Origin: Porphyrobacter sp. AAP82
GTDB lineage: Bacteria; Pseudomonadota; Alphaproteobacteria; Sphingomonadales; Sphingomonadaceae
Reading direction: 5' to 3'
Length of the DNA stretch: 64,000 nucleotides
Assembly (NCBI RefSeq): GCF_000331285.1
Contig: NZ_ANFX01000016.1
Coordinates: forward strand, 1-64,000
Shown: positions 33,338 to 42,930 of the stretch, piece after piece
Position numbering within the stretch: position 1 is the stretch's first letter
Layout: each line of letters opens with the position of its first letter
Made by a program: the position numbers and the translations under genes
Notes under the pieces: model-generated
Seen by the model: only the letters and a program-made list of their open reading frames with translations
The model's database searches: none
Told to the model about the DNA's origin: nothing

Positions 33338-33636
33338 CCGGCAGGGCCTGACCGGAAGGGCCCGGGCGCGCCGGCCTTGCGTGCGGGGGGTGCAGGACGA
33401 AAAACCGCTTTCCTACAAGGCCTTCGCCTGTCAGCTTGGGCGCATGACCCCTGCATGCCTCTTCCCCCGCCGCGCCGCCACGCATGTTGGTGCGCGTGTT
33501 GGTGCGCGTGTTGGCGCGGGGGTTGGCGCGGGGGTTGTGCGGGCGCCTGCGGGCGGTCTGGCAGGGCGCGGGATTTCCGCTCCAGGACAGTGTCTCATGT
33601 GTCTCCTACACGCCCGGCGGCCGGGCCGCGCCGGGC
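33338..33636. other. Junction between the ars operon and crtC, no gene seen
   Basis: About 300 bp of GC-rich sequence separates the convergent aqpS and crtC genes. Apart from a 12-bp tandem repeat (33485-33537) and a GCCCGG/CCGGGC hairpin near 33612-33626, no gene or RNA is evident. Confidence 0.6.
33485..33537. repeat. 12-bp tandem repeat (minisatellite)
   Basis: The unit TGTTGGTGCGCG occurs twice exactly (33485-33508), followed by two diverged copies (TGTTGGCGCGGG, GGTTGGCGCGGG) and a partial copy. It lies at the right-hand end of the ars insertion. Confidence 0.85.
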
Positions 33637-34563
33637 TCAGCGGGTGCGGCGCGGCATGCGGTAGGGGAGCATGAACTGGACGAGGCGGCTCGAGAAGCGG
33701 CGCATGTCGAGGCTCTCCTGCACCGCCACCACCTCCTCGCCCATGAAGCGCGAGGCGAGTTCGGAGCGGGCGTAGAAGGGGGTGTCCTCCCAGGTGCGGC
33801 GCACCTCGGCGACGCCGATGTCGGAACGGGTGCGGCGGGTGATGCCCCACGTGCTCGACGGGAGGGCGGCGATGGGGGGCAGCTCGACCGGCTCGGGCAC
33901 GCCGTGGCGGTCGAACCTGAGGGCGCTGGCGAAGAGCGAGCCGTCTCCGCGCTCGCCCTCGTAGCACACCAGCGCGCCCGCCTTGAGGTGTGCGCGCGAC
34001 CAGTGCCAGGTGTTGAAGCCGGTCTCGAGCGGCTCGGCCCCGCGGTTGTGATCGAGGTAGGCCTTGCCGCTCCACCGGCAGGCGGGCGAGGTCATCTCGA
34101 CCTCGATGCGGGCGCAGGGCGCCAGGCAGTGCCAGATGTGGCTCTGCCGCGGATCGAGGGCGAAGGCGGCGGTGTTGAGCATCTCGGGGTAGACCCGCAC
34201 CGTGCCCGCGACCTTGCGCTGCCAGGGGACGAACAGGCGGGTGTCACCCTCGATGATGTCGATGGCGAGCGCCCCGCCCTCCCAGCGCACGGTGCTGGGG
34301 CCGATGGCGAGGGTGGCGGCGTCGCGCTGGACGGCGCTGTGGCCGCGCTCGGTCATCACCCAGCGGTGCTGGGGGCCGTAGAGCGCGACGTTGAGGCAGG
34401 CGTGGTCGAGCGGGTCGTGGCGGCCGGAGCGCTTGTAGTAGGGCGAGAACACCGAGCCCAGAAAGGCGATGATGGTCAGCCCGTGCTGCCCGTCGTCGGA
34501 GATGGCATCGACATACCACCAGGTGTAGCCGCCGGCCGGGATCGTCTCGTCGAAGCGAGGTCC
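33637..34563 (-). CDS. crtC: Hydroxyneurosporene (carotenoid 1,2-) hydratase CrtC
   Basis: CrtC adds water to the C-1,2 double bond of acyclic carotenoids in the spheroidene/spirilloxanthin route. Family sequence runs from GPRFDETIPAGGYTWWYVDA through IIAFLGSVFSPYY to the C-terminal FMLPYRMPRRTR, about 308 residues. The 5' end is uncertain: no ATG, GTG or TTG occurs in frame near the expected start. The nearest upstream ATG is at 34845, deep inside crtD. The given end marks where family sequence begins. The gene overlaps the 3' end of crtD by roughly 90 bp. Confidence 0.8.
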   Translation of the reverse strand, partial: GPRFDETIPAGGYTWWYVDAISDDGQHGLTIIAFLGSVFSPYYKRSGRHDPLDHACLNVALYGPQHRWVMTERGHSAVQRDAATLAIGPSTVRWEGGALAIDIIEGDTRLFVPWQRKVAGTVRVYPEMLNTAAFALDPRQSHIWHCLAPCARIEVEMTSPACRWSGKAYLDHNRGAEPLETGFNTWHWSRAHLKAGALVCYEGERGDGSLFASALRFDRHGVPEPVELPPIAALPSSTWGITRRTRSDIGVAEVRRTWEDTPFYARSELASRFMGEEVVAVQESLDMRRFSSRLVQFMLPYRMPRRTR

Positions 34564-36056
34564 TTCGCGATGGCTCTCGCGGCCAGCTGCCCGGACAAGG
34601 CTGCCATGGGGACGCCGGCCGCCGGATGGGTCGCCCCGCCCGTGCAGTAGAGCCCGGGCAGCCGGGTCCTGGGCCCCTGCCGCTGGAAGGAGGCCGCCCA
34701 GCCGTGCGACGCTCGCCCATAGAGGGCGCCGCCCGTCGCCGGGAAGAGGTGCTCCCAGTCGGTAGGGGTCATGAGCCGATGCGGGAAGGACGGCTCCAGT
34801 GTCAGGCCGCAGCGCTCCAGCGTGGCCATCATGGCGCTTGTGCATCGCTCAGTCTCCTCGGGGGTGTAGGTGTGGACGTCGCCGTCGGCCGGGGCGTTGA
34901 CGATGATCTGGAGCCGCTCGCGGCCCCCAGTCGCAGAGCCGGGCGGCGGCGCGGCATGGTGGTCCGCGCCGCGGTCGATGGCGCAGACGTAGACGGTCGG
35001 CTCGCTCGGGGATCGCCCGGCGCCGATCTCGGCGAACTCGCGGGCGTAGTCGCGCGAGAAGAAGACGTTGTGATGGGTCAACCCGGCCCCGCCCGTCCCG
35101 GCATGGGCATACCAGACCAGCGCGGAGAGCGAGCGCTTGGCCGGCGGGATCGCGGGGACGGCGCGCCGCGCAGCCGCGCCGAGCCGTCCGGTGGCGAGCG
35201 CGGAAGGATCGCCGTTGCAGATGACGGTGTCGGCAGGGATGACCTCGCCCGAGGCCAGCCGGACGCCGCTGGTGCGGCCCCTTGCCGTCAGCACCTCGGC
35301 GACCGCAGCGCCGCAGCGCACCCGCGCGCCCTGCCGCTCGGCAAGGCCGGCGAGCGCCCTGGCCAGCGCATGGATCCCGCCCTCGATCAGCCACACCCCG
35401 CGCGCTTCCAAGTGCGCGATCAGCATCAGCGTTGCGGGGGCCTTGAACGGCGAGGAACCGCAATAGGTGGCGTAGCGCCCGAACAGCTGCTGCAAGCGCG
35501 GATCGGCAAAGTGTTCGCCCAGTGCTGCCCACATGCCATCGAAGGGCCGCATCGCCAGCATCTCGGGCAGCCTCGCCAGCCCCATGTGCCACATCATAGG
35601 CAGCGGGGTCGAGGCCTTGTCGCCGTGGAGGAAGGGGTCTTCGAGCACTTCGAAGATCCGCCGCGCCTCGGCCGCGAAGGCGGCATAGCCGCGCGCGGCT
35701 GCGGGTCCGGCGAAACTGCCGACCGCAGCGACGCTCGCGTCATGGTCGGAGAAGAGATCGAGATGGCCGCCCGCATCGTCCCACCAGTGGCGGGCGAGCA
35801 CCTCGGCCTTGCGCACGGTGACATGATCGTCGAGCCGCGCACCGCAGGCGGCGAAGACCTCGTCGAAGACGCCGCGATAGGTGAAGACCGTCGGCCCGCC
35901 GTCGATCTCGGCGCCGTCCACCGCGACGCGGCGCGCCTTGCCGCCGACCCAGGCCTCCTTTTCGAGCACGGTCACATCGCACCCGCGCGCGGCAAGCAGC
36001 GCGGCGCTCACCAGCCCGCCGATGCCAGCTCCGATGACGACGACTCGCCCGTTCAC
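34476..36056 (-). CDS. crtD: Hydroxycarotenoid 3,4-desaturase CrtD
   Basis: CrtD (526 residues) is a flavin phytoene-desaturase-family enzyme acting after CrtC. The N-terminal dinucleotide-binding motif VVIGAGIGGLVSAALLA is at residues 6-22, and the C-terminal FAD motif GLYCTGGATHPAAGVPMAAL is near 475-494. The start is GTG 36056. After the usual family end (AARAIAKDLA) the frame continues about 25 residues of low-complexity sequence into crtC. That tail looks unnatural and may be tied to the crtC start problem. The PpsR-type site at 36109 precedes it. Confidence 0.9.
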   Translation of the reverse strand: MNGRVVVIGAGIGGLVSAALLAARGCDVTVLEKEAWVGGKARRVAVDGAEIDGGPTVFTYRGVFDEVFAACGARLDDHVTVRKAEVLARHWWDDAGGHLDLFSDHDASVAAVGSFAGPAAARGYAAFAAEARRIFEVLEDPFLHGDKASTPLPMMWHMGLARLPEMLAMRPFDGMWAALGEHFADPRLQQLFGRYATYCGSSPFKAPATLMLIAHLEARGVWLIEGGIHALARALAGLAERQGARVRCGAAVAEVLTARGRTSGVRLASGEVIPADTVICNGDPSALATGRLGAAARRAVPAIPPAKRSLSALVWYAHAGTGGAGLTHHNVFFSRDYAREFAEIGAGRSPSEPTVYVCAIDRGADHHAAPPPGSATGGRERLQIIVNAPADGDVHTYTPEETERCTSAMMATLERCGLTLEPSFPHRLMTPTDWEHLFPATGGALYGRASHGWAASFQRQGPRTRLPGLYCTGGATHPAAGVPMAALSGQLAARAIAKDLASTRRSRPAATPGGMSMPSPTTGSTG

Positions 36057-36108
36057 TGCCCTCGCTCCCGTCGATCCTCGCGATTATCATTGACCTTACG
36101 CGGCTTGC

Positions 36109-36126
36109 TGTCCAATTATTTAGACA
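36109..36126. promoter_or_regulatory. PpsR/CrtJ site between crtD and crtF
   Basis: TGTCCAATTATTTAGACA matches the PpsR/CrtJ consensus TGT-N12-ACA exactly and is nearly palindromic. It sits 53 bp before crtD and 25 bp before crtF, so one site can control both divergent operons. Confidence 0.85.
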
Positions 36127-36150
36127 TATGGCCTGCAAAGCACCCAAGAA

Positions 36151-37275
36151 GTGAACCGTTGGGCCGCCTTCAGGCTCGGCTATGTGGCGCGCCGCAACCG
36201 GGTGTTCGCTTCCCCGCGATTCCAGCACTGGGCCGCCCGCCTGCCGCTGATCCGGTGGATCGCGCGCAGCCGGGCCAAGGGCGCCTTCGATCTGCTCGCT
36301 GGGTTTGCCTATTCGCAGGTGCTGCGCGCCTATGTGGAGGGGCGGCTGTTCGACATCCTCAAGGACGGGCCCCTCGGCGCAGGCGCGATCGCTGCGCGGA
36401 TGGGGCTGCCCGAGGATGCCGCCCTCACCCTGCTGCGCGCCGGCCGCCCGCTGATGCTGTCGGAAGAGCCCGCTCCCGATCACTGGACACTGGGCGAGCA
36501 AGGCGCTGTTTTCGCGTCCAATCCCGGTGTACAGGCAATGGTGCGTCACCACCGCCTGCTCTATGCCGATCTCGCCGATCCCCTCGCGTTGCTGCGCGCC
36601 GACCGCAAGGAGCCGTCCGCGCTGTCGCGGTACTGGACCTATGCCGGCGCGCTCCAGGGGGTGACCGAAAGGGGCGAGGACACCGCCGAATATTCCGCGC
36701 TGATGGCCGCATCGCAGCACTTTGTCGCCGACGAGGTGCTGGCGACCGTGAGCTTCGGCAAGGTCGCAAGACTGCTCGATGTGGGCGGCGGACACGGAGC
36801 GTTTCTCCGGCACATCGGCACGGCATGGCCGCATCTGAAGCTCGGCCTGTTCGATCTGCCCGAGGTCGCCGCTAAGGGCGCGCAGCTGCTGGGCGAGGCG
36901 TTGGGGCCCGCCCGCGCCACCCCGCATCCCGGAAATTTCTTCAGCGATTCCATACCACAAGGCTATGACATGGTATCGCTTGTCCGGATCCTTCACGATC
37001 ACGACGATGCCCCGGCGCAGGCGCTGCTTGCCAATATCCACAAGAGCCTTGCCCCCGGCAGCCGCCTGCTGATCGCCGAGCCGATGGCGCGCATTGCGGG
37101 CGCCGAGGCGATGGGAGAGGCGTTTTTCGGGCTCTACCTGTGGGCGATGGGCTCCGGCCGCCCCCGCAGCCCTGCCGAGATCATCGCCATGACCCGCGCG
37201 GCAGGGTTTGCATCCGCGCGCTTCGTCGCAACGGCGCAGGCCGTCAACGCAAGCGTGATCATCGCCACGGCCTGA
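36151..37275 (+). CDS. crtF: Demethylspheroidene O-methyltransferase CrtF
   Basis: This 374-residue SAM-dependent methyltransferase methylates the C-1 hydroxyl of the carotenoid. It has an N-terminal helical dimerisation region (to about 110) and a Rossmann core with LLDVGGGHGAFL near residue 207. LVRILHDHDD near 276 carries the likely catalytic histidine, and the end is YLWAMGSGRPRSPAEI. The start is GTG 36151, just after the PpsR site. Confidence 0.92.
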   Translation: MNRWAAFRLGYVARRNRVFASPRFQHWAARLPLIRWIARSRAKGAFDLLAGFAYSQVLRAYVEGRLFDILKDGPLGAGAIAARMGLPEDAALTLLRAGRPLMLSEEPAPDHWTLGEQGAVFASNPGVQAMVRHHRLLYADLADPLALLRADRKEPSALSRYWTYAGALQGVTERGEDTAEYSALMAASQHFVADEVLATVSFGKVARLLDVGGGHGAFLRHIGTAWPHLKLGLFDLPEVAAKGAQLLGEALGPARATPHPGNFFSDSIPQGYDMVSLVRILHDHDDAPAQALLANIHKSLAPGSRLLIAEPMARIAGAEAMGEAFFGLYLWAMGSGRPRSPAEIIAMTRAAGFASARFVATAQAVNASVIIATA

Positions 37276-37283
37276 GCATAATT

Positions 37284-37301
37284 TGTCCAAGTTGTTTGAC
37301 A
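37284..37301. promoter_or_regulatory. PpsR/CrtJ site before bchC
   Basis: TGTCCAAGTTGTTTGACA is an exact TGT-N12-ACA site, 9 bp after the crtF stop and 101 bp before bchC. It shares the core TGTCCAA...GACA with the crtD/crtF site. Confidence 0.85.
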
Positions 37302-37402
37302 GTGTGGAACGTAAGGCGTAGCACACAGTCGGGAGAACGTAGCTGCGGGGTTTTCGACTCGGCGTTCGCGCCTCGAATCCACCCCTCAGGGAGACCGAGG
37401 AC

Positions 37403-38350
37403 ATGAACACACTGGCCGTCATTCTCGAAGCACCGGAGCGCCTCGCTCTCCGGGCGCTTGAGATGAAGCCGGCGGAAGCCTCGGACGTGCTTGTCGAAAT
37501 CGCCTGGAGCGGGATCAGCACCGGCACCGAAAAGCTCCTCTTTACCGGCCGCATGCCGCCCTTCCCGGGCCTCGGCTATCCGCTGGTGCCGGGTTACGAA
37601 TCGGTCGGCCGCATCATCGATGCTGGACCCGATGCCCGCGCCAGGATCGGCGACTGGGTCTTCGTTCCGGGAGCAAACTGCTACACCGATGCGCGCGGCC
37701 TCTTCGGCGGCACGGCGCGCCGCGTGATAGTGCCGTCGGCGCGGGCGTTGCCGATCCCCGAACACCTCGGCGAAGCCGGGGTGCTCTGTGCCCTCGCGGC
37801 GACGGCACTTCACGCGATCAAGGGCGGCTTTGCGCGGCGCGAGGCGCTGCCCGATCTGATTGTCGGCCACGGCGTCCTCGGCCGGTTGCTGGCGCGGCTG
37901 ACGCTGGCGCTGGGCGGCGCGGCCCCGACCGTGTGGGAAGTGAACCCCGCCCGCCGTTCGGGTGCCACCGGATACGGCGTCATCGATCCTGCCGCCGACG
38001 AGCGCCGCGATTACCACGCAATCTATGACGCGAGCGGGGACGCGGGCCTCATCGACGATCTCATCATGCGCCTTTCCAAGGGCGGCGAGATCGTGCTTGC
38101 GGGCTTCTATTCCGAACGCGTCAGCTTCGCCTTTCCCGCCGCCTTCATGCGCGAGGCGCATTTCCGTGTCGCCGCCGAATGGCAGCCGGGCGACCTCGCC
38201 GAAACGCGGGCGCTGATCGAATGCGGGCGGCTCGACTTGAAGGGTCTCGTCACCAACCGGCGCTCTGCCGCAGAGGCGCTCGACGCCTACCCCCAAGCCT
38301 TCAGCGATCCCGATTGCCTGAAGATGGTCCTCGATTGGAGCGAATGCTGA
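37403..38350 (+). CDS. bchC: Hydroxyethyl bacteriochlorophyllide dehydrogenase BchC
   Basis: BchC (315 residues) oxidises the 3-hydroxyethyl group to acetyl in bacteriochlorophyllide a synthesis. It has an MDR-like fold with [12 protein letters not shown] (about 62-73) and [12 protein letters not shown], and a nucleotide-binding region near [15 protein letters not shown] (about 152). It is the first gene of the bchCXYZ-puf superoperon and its stop overlaps the bchX start (TGATG). Confidence 0.95.
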   Translation: MNTLAVILEAPERLALRALEMKPAEASDVLVEIAWSGISTGTEKLLFTGRMPPFPGLGYPLVPGYESVGRIIDAGPDARARIGDWVFVPGANCYTDARGLFGGTARRVIVPSARALPIPEHLGEAGVLCALAATALHAIKGGFARREALPDLIVGHGVLGRLLARLTLALGGAAPTVWEVNPARRSGATGYGVIDPAADERRDYHAIYDASGDAGLIDDLIMRLSKGGEIVLAGFYSERVSFAFPAAFMREAHFRVAAEWQPGDLAETRALIECGRLDLKGLVTNRRSAAEALDAYPQAFSDPDCLKMVLDWSEC

Positions 38351-39339
38351 TGTCCGTGCTTGATACCCAGGCGGCCAACCTTCGCGACGAGGCAAGCCAC
38401 GAACCCGATCCGGTCCACACGGGCGAGGTGAAGAGCGAGACGCAGATCATCGCGATCTACGGCAAGGGCGGTAGCGGCAAAAGCTTTGCGCTCGCCAACT
38501 TGAGCTACATGATGGCCCAGCAGGGCAAGCGCGTGCTGCTGATCGGCTGCGATCCCAAGAGCGATACCACCAGCCTGCTGTTCGGCGGCAAGGCGACACC
38601 TTCGATCATCGAGACTTCGAGCCGCAAGAAACTCGCCGGAGAGGAAGTGCGCATCGAGGATGTGTGCTTCCAGCGCGACGGCGTGTTCGCGATGGAACTG
38701 GGCGGCCCCGAAGTCGGCCGCGGCTGCGGCGGGCGCGGGATCATCCACGGATTCGAAACGCTCGAGAAATTGGGCTTCCACGACTGGGGCTTCGATTACG
38801 TCCTGCTCGATTTCCTCGGCGACGTGGTGTGCGGCGGCTTCGGCCTGCCGATCGCGCGGGACATGTGCCAGAAGGTGATCGTGGTCGGCTCGAACGACCT
38901 GCAATCGCTCTACGTGGCGAACAACGTGTGCCAGGCGGTCGAATATTTCCGCAAGATGGGCGGGAACGTCGGCGTTGCCGGCATGATCGTCAACAAGGAT
39001 GACGGCACGGGCGAGGCCAAGGCCTTCGCCGAAGCGGTCGGCATTCCGGTGCTCACCGCGATCCCCGCCAACGAGGATATCCGCCGCAAGAGCGCCAATT
39101 ACCAGATCATCGGCATGCCCGGCGGCGAATGGGCGAGCCTGTTCGAACAGCTCGCCGAAAATGTCGCCACCGCCCCGCCGCTGCGCCCCACCCCGCTCGA
39201 TCAGGACGGGCTCCTCGGCCTGTTCAGCGCCGATGTGACGGGCGGCAATGTCGAGCTCGTTCCCGCAACCCAGGCCGACATGCGCGGCGGTGCGTTCGAA
39301 ACCCGCCCGAGCCTCGAAGTGGTCTACGACGAGGCATGA
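38350..39339 (+). CDS. bchX: Chlorophyllide a reductase iron protein BchX
   Basis: BchX (329 residues) is the NifH-like, ATP-using iron-sulphur dimer that feeds electrons to BchYZ for ring-B reduction. P-loop GKGGSGKS is near residue 38. Cluster cysteines are in GRGCGGRGI and DVVCGGFGL. I prefer the ATG at 38350, overlapping the bchC stop. An ATG two codons upstream is possible. Confidence 0.96.
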   Translation: MSVLDTQAANLRDEASHEPDPVHTGEVKSETQIIAIYGKGGSGKSFALANLSYMMAQQGKRVLLIGCDPKSDTTSLLFGGKATPSIIETSSRKKLAGEEVRIEDVCFQRDGVFAMELGGPEVGRGCGGRGIIHGFETLEKLGFHDWGFDYVLLDFLGDVVCGGFGLPIARDMCQKVIVVGSNDLQSLYVANNVCQAVEYFRKMGGNVGVAGMIVNKDDGTGEAKAFAEAVGIPVLTAIPANEDIRRKSANYQIIGMPGGEWASLFEQLAENVATAPPLRPTPLDQDGLLGLFSADVTGGNVELVPATQADMRGGAFETRPSLEVVYDEA

Positions 39340-40865
39340 GCGACCACGGCGCCTTTGACGCACCCCGGCGCGCGCCCGACCGGATCGACCTCGATCCGGA
39401 TGCGGGCGCATGCGCGTCGAAGGACACCATGACCGAGGCCGCCCGCGCCGCCGGCAAGAGCGAGATCCTCGATCAATATGCGGCCGATTACCCCGTCGGC
39501 CCGCATGACCAGCCCCAGTCCATGTGCCCCGCCTTCGGGTCGCTGCGGGTGGGCCTCAGGATGCGGCGCACCGCGACCGTGCTCTCGGGCTCGGCCTGCT
39601 GCGTCTATGGCCTGACCTTCACCTCGCACTTTTACGGCGCGCGGCGGACGGTGGGCTATGTGCCCTTCTCCAGCGAGACGCTGGTCACTGGCAAGCTGTT
39701 CGAGGACATCAAGGAAGCGGTCGAGGGACTCGCCGACCCAGAGAACTACGACGCGATCGTTGTCACCAACCTGTGCGTCCCCACCGCGAGCGGCGTGCCG
39801 CTGCGTCTGCTGGGCAAGGCGATCAACGGCGTGCGGATCATCGGCATCGACGTCCCCGGCTTCGGCATCCCGACCCACGCCGAGGCCAAGGACGTGCTCG
39901 CCGGCGCGATGCTGCAATATGCGCGCGAGGAAGTGATGGCGGGCCCCGTTGCCGCGCCGCGCGAACGCTCCGACCTGCCGAGCGTTGCTCTCTTGGGCGA
40001 GATGTTCCCGGCTGATCCGGTGGTGATCGGCCAGATGCTCGCGCCCCTCGGGCTTGCCGCCGGCCCCGTCGTGCCCACCCGCGAATGGCGCGAGCTTTAT
40101 GCCGCACTGGATTGCGCCGTGGTCGCCGCGATCCACCCCTTCTATACCGCCTCGATCCGCGAATTCGAAGCCGCGGGCCGCCCGGTGATCGGCTCGGCCC
40201 CCGTCGGCGCGGATGGCACCGCGGCCTGGCTGCAAGCGCTCGGCGACACGATGGGCCTGCCGCAGGCCAAGGTCGACGGCGTCAAGAACGCGATGGTCGC
40301 CGCCTGCAAGGGCGCGCTGGCGAACATGCCGGTCAAGGGGCGGATCACGGTCTCGGGCTATGAGGGCTCGGAACTGCTGGTCGCCCGCCTGCTGGTCGAA
40401 AGCGGCGCGGATGTGCGCTATGTCGGCTCGGCCTGCCCCAAGACGAAGTGGTCGGATGCCGATCGCGAATGGCTCGAAGCGCGCGGTGTCGAGGTGCGTT
40501 TCCGCGCCAGCCTCGAACAGGACATCGCCGCGGTCGAGGAATATCGCCCCGATCTCGCCATCGGCACCACGCCGGTGGTGCAGCACGCCAAGGCCAAGGC
40601 GATCCCGGCGCTCTATTTCACCAACCTGATCTCCGCGCGCCCGCTGATGGGGCCGGCAGGGGCAGGCAGCCTTGCCACGGTCATCAACGCCGCGATGGGC
40701 AACAAGGCGCGCTTCGATGCGATGCGCGATTTCTTCGAAGGCGTGGGCACCGAGCATGCCGCAGGCGTGTGGGAAGACCTCCCCGTCGACCGGCCCAAGT
40801 TCCGCAAGAAATATGCGGCCTTGAACGAAGCGGCGCGCAAGGCGTCGGAGGCGGTGGGAACATGA
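39336..40865 (+). CDS. bchY: Chlorophyllide a reductase subunit BchY
   Basis: BchY (509 residues) is one half of the NifDK-like catalytic component. Conserved cysteines are at [19 protein letters not shown] and [12 protein letters not shown]. The N-terminal 30 residues are Asp/Ala-rich and variable. An internal ATG ([12 protein letters not shown]) would give the family core, but the first ATG overlaps the bchX stop by 4 bp and is preferred. Confidence 0.95.
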   Translation: MSDHGAFDAPRRAPDRIDLDPDAGACASKDTMTEAARAAGKSEILDQYAADYPVGPHDQPQSMCPAFGSLRVGLRMRRTATVLSGSACCVYGLTFTSHFYGARRTVGYVPFSSETLVTGKLFEDIKEAVEGLADPENYDAIVVTNLCVPTASGVPLRLLGKAINGVRIIGIDVPGFGIPTHAEAKDVLAGAMLQYAREEVMAGPVAAPRERSDLPSVALLGEMFPADPVVIGQMLAPLGLAAGPVVPTREWRELYAALDCAVVAAIHPFYTASIREFEAAGRPVIGSAPVGADGTAAWLQALGDTMGLPQAKVDGVKNAMVAACKGALANMPVKGRITVSGYEGSELLVARLLVESGADVRYVGSACPKTKWSDADREWLEARGVEVRFRASLEQDIAAVEEYRPDLAIGTTPVVQHAKAKAIPALYFTNLISARPLMGPAGAGSLATVINAAMGNKARFDAMRDFFEGVGTEHAAGVWEDLPVDRPKFRKKYAALNEAARKASEAVGT

Positions 40866-42307
40866 CCCTCGTCCTCGATCATGATCGGGCAGGCGGCTAT
40901 TGGGGCGCCACCTACGTCTTCACCGCGGTGAAGGGGTTGCAGGTGATCATCGACGGCCCGGTGGGCTGCGAGAACCTGCCGGTCACCTCGGTGCTGCACT
41001 ACACCGACGCCCTGCCCCCGCATGAACTCCCCATCGTCGTCACCGGCCTTGGCGAGGAGGAGCTCGGCAAGACCGGCACCGAAGGCGCGATGAAGCGCGC
41101 CTGGCAGGCGCTCGATACCGAACTGCCCGCGGTGGTCGTCACCGGCTCGATCGCCGAGATGATCGGCGGGGGCGTCACCCCCGAAGGCACCAATATCAAG
41201 CGCTTCCTGCCGCGCACCATCGACGAGGACCAGTGGCAATCGGCTGACCGCGCGCTGACCTGGCTGTGGACCGAGTTCGGCCCCAAGAAGATGCCCGAGA
41301 AGCGCGACCGCCGCGACGGCGAGAAGCCCCGCGTCAACATCATCGGGCCCTCCTACGGCATGTTCAACATGCCCAGCGACCTTGCCGAGATCCGCCGTCT
41401 GGTGGAGGGCATCGGCGCAGAGGTCGGCATGGTCTTCCCATTGGGCAGCCACCTCGCCGATATCCGTGACCTGGCGACCGGCGACGCCAATGTCTGCATG
41501 TACCGCGAGTTCGGCCGCAACCTGTGCGAAACGCTCGAGCGGCCCTATTTTCAGGCCCCCGTCGGCCTCAGCCAGACCACCAAGTTCCTGCGCGCGCTGG
41601 GCGCCGAGCTCGGCCTTGATCCCGAGCCCTTCATCGAGCGCGAGAAGCACACCACCATCAAGCCGCTGTGGGACCTGTGGCGCTCGGTCACGCAGGACTT
41701 CTTCGGCACCGCGAGCTTCGGCATCGTTGCCAATGAAACCTACGCGCGCGGCATCCGCCACTTCCTCGAGGACGACATGGGCCTGCCCTGCGCCTTCGCA
41801 TTCTCGCGCTGTGCGGGGGTGAAGCCGAAGAACGAGGACGTGCGCGCCGCGATCCGCGCCAATCCGCCGCTGGTGATGTTCGGCAGCTATAACGAGCGCA
41901 TGTACATGGCCGAATGCGGCGCGCGCGGCATGTATATCCCCGCAAGCTTCCCCGGCGCCGCGATCCGCCGTCACACCGGCACGCCCTTCATGGGCTATTC
42001 GGGCGCGACCTATCTGGTGCAGGAAGTGTGCAATGCGCTGTTCGATGCGCTGTTCCACATCCTCCCATTGGGGACCGAAATGGACAAGGTCGAGGCCACG
42101 CCGCTGCGCGGCGAGGCGCAATTGACCTGGGACAATGACGCCAAGGCCAAGCTCGACCAGCTGGTCGAGGCCCAGCCGGTGCTGATCCGGATTTCCGCCG
42201 CCAAGGCCTTGCGCGACGCGGCCGAGCGAACCGCGCGGGCGCGCGGCGAGACCACTGTTACGGCCGACTGTCTTGCCGACAGCCTGCTCGAAGGAACGGG
42301 AGCATGA
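40862..42307 (+). CDS. bchZ: Chlorophyllide a reductase subunit BchZ
   Basis: BchZ (481 residues) is the partner of BchY. The cluster-binding region [16 protein letters not shown] is at about residue 30-45, followed by [16 protein letters not shown] and the C-terminal light-harvesting-like tail common to BchZ. It is coupled to bchY by a 4-bp overlap and leads into the puf genes after 177 bp. Confidence 0.96.
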   Translation: MTLVLDHDRAGGYWGATYVFTAVKGLQVIIDGPVGCENLPVTSVLHYTDALPPHELPIVVTGLGEEELGKTGTEGAMKRAWQALDTELPAVVVTGSIAEMIGGGVTPEGTNIKRFLPRTIDEDQWQSADRALTWLWTEFGPKKMPEKRDRRDGEKPRVNIIGPSYGMFNMPSDLAEIRRLVEGIGAEVGMVFPLGSHLADIRDLATGDANVCMYREFGRNLCETLERPYFQAPVGLSQTTKFLRALGAELGLDPEPFIEREKHTTIKPLWDLWRSVTQDFFGTASFGIVANETYARGIRHFLEDDMGLPCAFAFSRCAGVKPKNEDVRAAIRANPPLVMFGSYNERMYMAECGARGMYIPASFPGAAIRRHTGTPFMGYSGATYLVQEVCNALFDALFHILPLGTEMDKVEATPLRGEAQLTWDNDAKAKLDQLVEAQPVLIRISAAKALRDAAERTARARGETTVTADCLADSLLEGTGA

Positions 42308-42484
42308 CGATGATGCACCCCGCCCTTCACCACCCTTTGTCGCTGCTGCGGGTCATCCCCGCATCGGCACAAGCCCATGCCCCCACCAATAAGGGGGCTC
42401 TCCAATCCACGTGGGGGATCACGCGGGGATGCCGACGGGGGCCTTCGGGCTCCCAATCACACCCAACTGAACGGAGACAACCCA

Positions 42485-42631
42485 ATGAATGAACGCATCG
42501 GGACTCACCTGACCCCTGAAGAGGCTCAGGAAATCCACAAGGGCTTCATGGGCACCTTCACCATCTACGTGGTGATCGCCCTCGTCGCTCACGCGCTCGT
42601 CTGGGCCGACAAGCCCTGGCTGCCGATCTGA
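42485..42631 (+). CDS. pufB: LH1 antenna beta polypeptide
   Basis: This is a 48-residue antenna polypeptide with the beta signature EAQEIHKGFMGTFTIYVVIALVAHALVW. The inner histidine (AHALVW) ligates bacteriochlorophyll in the membrane. GGAGACAA precedes the ATG. No pufQ-like gene is recognised between bchZ and pufB. That 177-bp leader holds a CCCCC...GGGGG hairpin (42381-42398) and only a doubtful 62-codon ORF overlapping the bchZ stop. Confidence 0.96.
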   Translation: MNERIGTHLTPEEAQEIHKGFMGTFTIYVVIALVAHALVWADKPWLPI

Positions 42632-42728
42632 TCAATAGCCGGTTTGCTGGCGTGATGCCGGGGCGTGTCCCCGCGCATTGACGGCTGTTACCCCGACTAT
42701 TTTTGCGAAACATTCGAAGGAATTCACC

Positions 42729-42917
42729 ATGTGGAGACTTTGGTTCTACTTTGACATCCGCCGCACCCTCGTGGCGCTGCACGTTGGTCTCGCCGTCCTG
42801 GCGTTCACCATCCACTTCATCCTGCTCAGCACCGATCGTTACAACTGGCTCGAAGATGCCAGCGCTGCGCCGGCTGCGGCTGCTGTCACCTCGTCGGAAG
42901 CTCCGGCGGCGGGATAG
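42729..42917 (+). CDS. pufA: LH1 antenna alpha polypeptide
   Basis: This 62-residue alpha polypeptide has the N-terminal MWRLWFYFDIRRTLVALHVGL and one membrane span. The bacteriochlorophyll-binding His is in FTIHFILLSTDRYNWL, and the C-terminal tail is Ala-rich. The 97-bp gap after pufB contains a GGGG...CCCC hairpin. GAAGGAATTC precedes the ATG. Confidence 0.96.
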   Translation: MWRLWFYFDIRRTLVALHVGLAVLAFTIHFILLSTDRYNWLEDASAAPAAAAVTSSEAPAAG

Positions 42918-42930
42918 ACCTGCGAAATGT

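Noticed and set aside
33593-33612. TGT...ACA pair near crtC as a PpsR site
   Set aside because: The spacers available are 14 or 7 bases, not 12, and the location is at the 3' end of crtC.
33484-34650. Plus-strand frame over the minisatellite and crtC
   Set aside because: Composed of the 12-bp repeat translated as RVLVRVLARGL followed by antisense of crtC.
42304-42492. 62-codon frame after bchZ as pufQ
   Set aside because: PufQ has a membrane segment; this frame is polar, Pro/Ser-rich and overlaps the pufB start.
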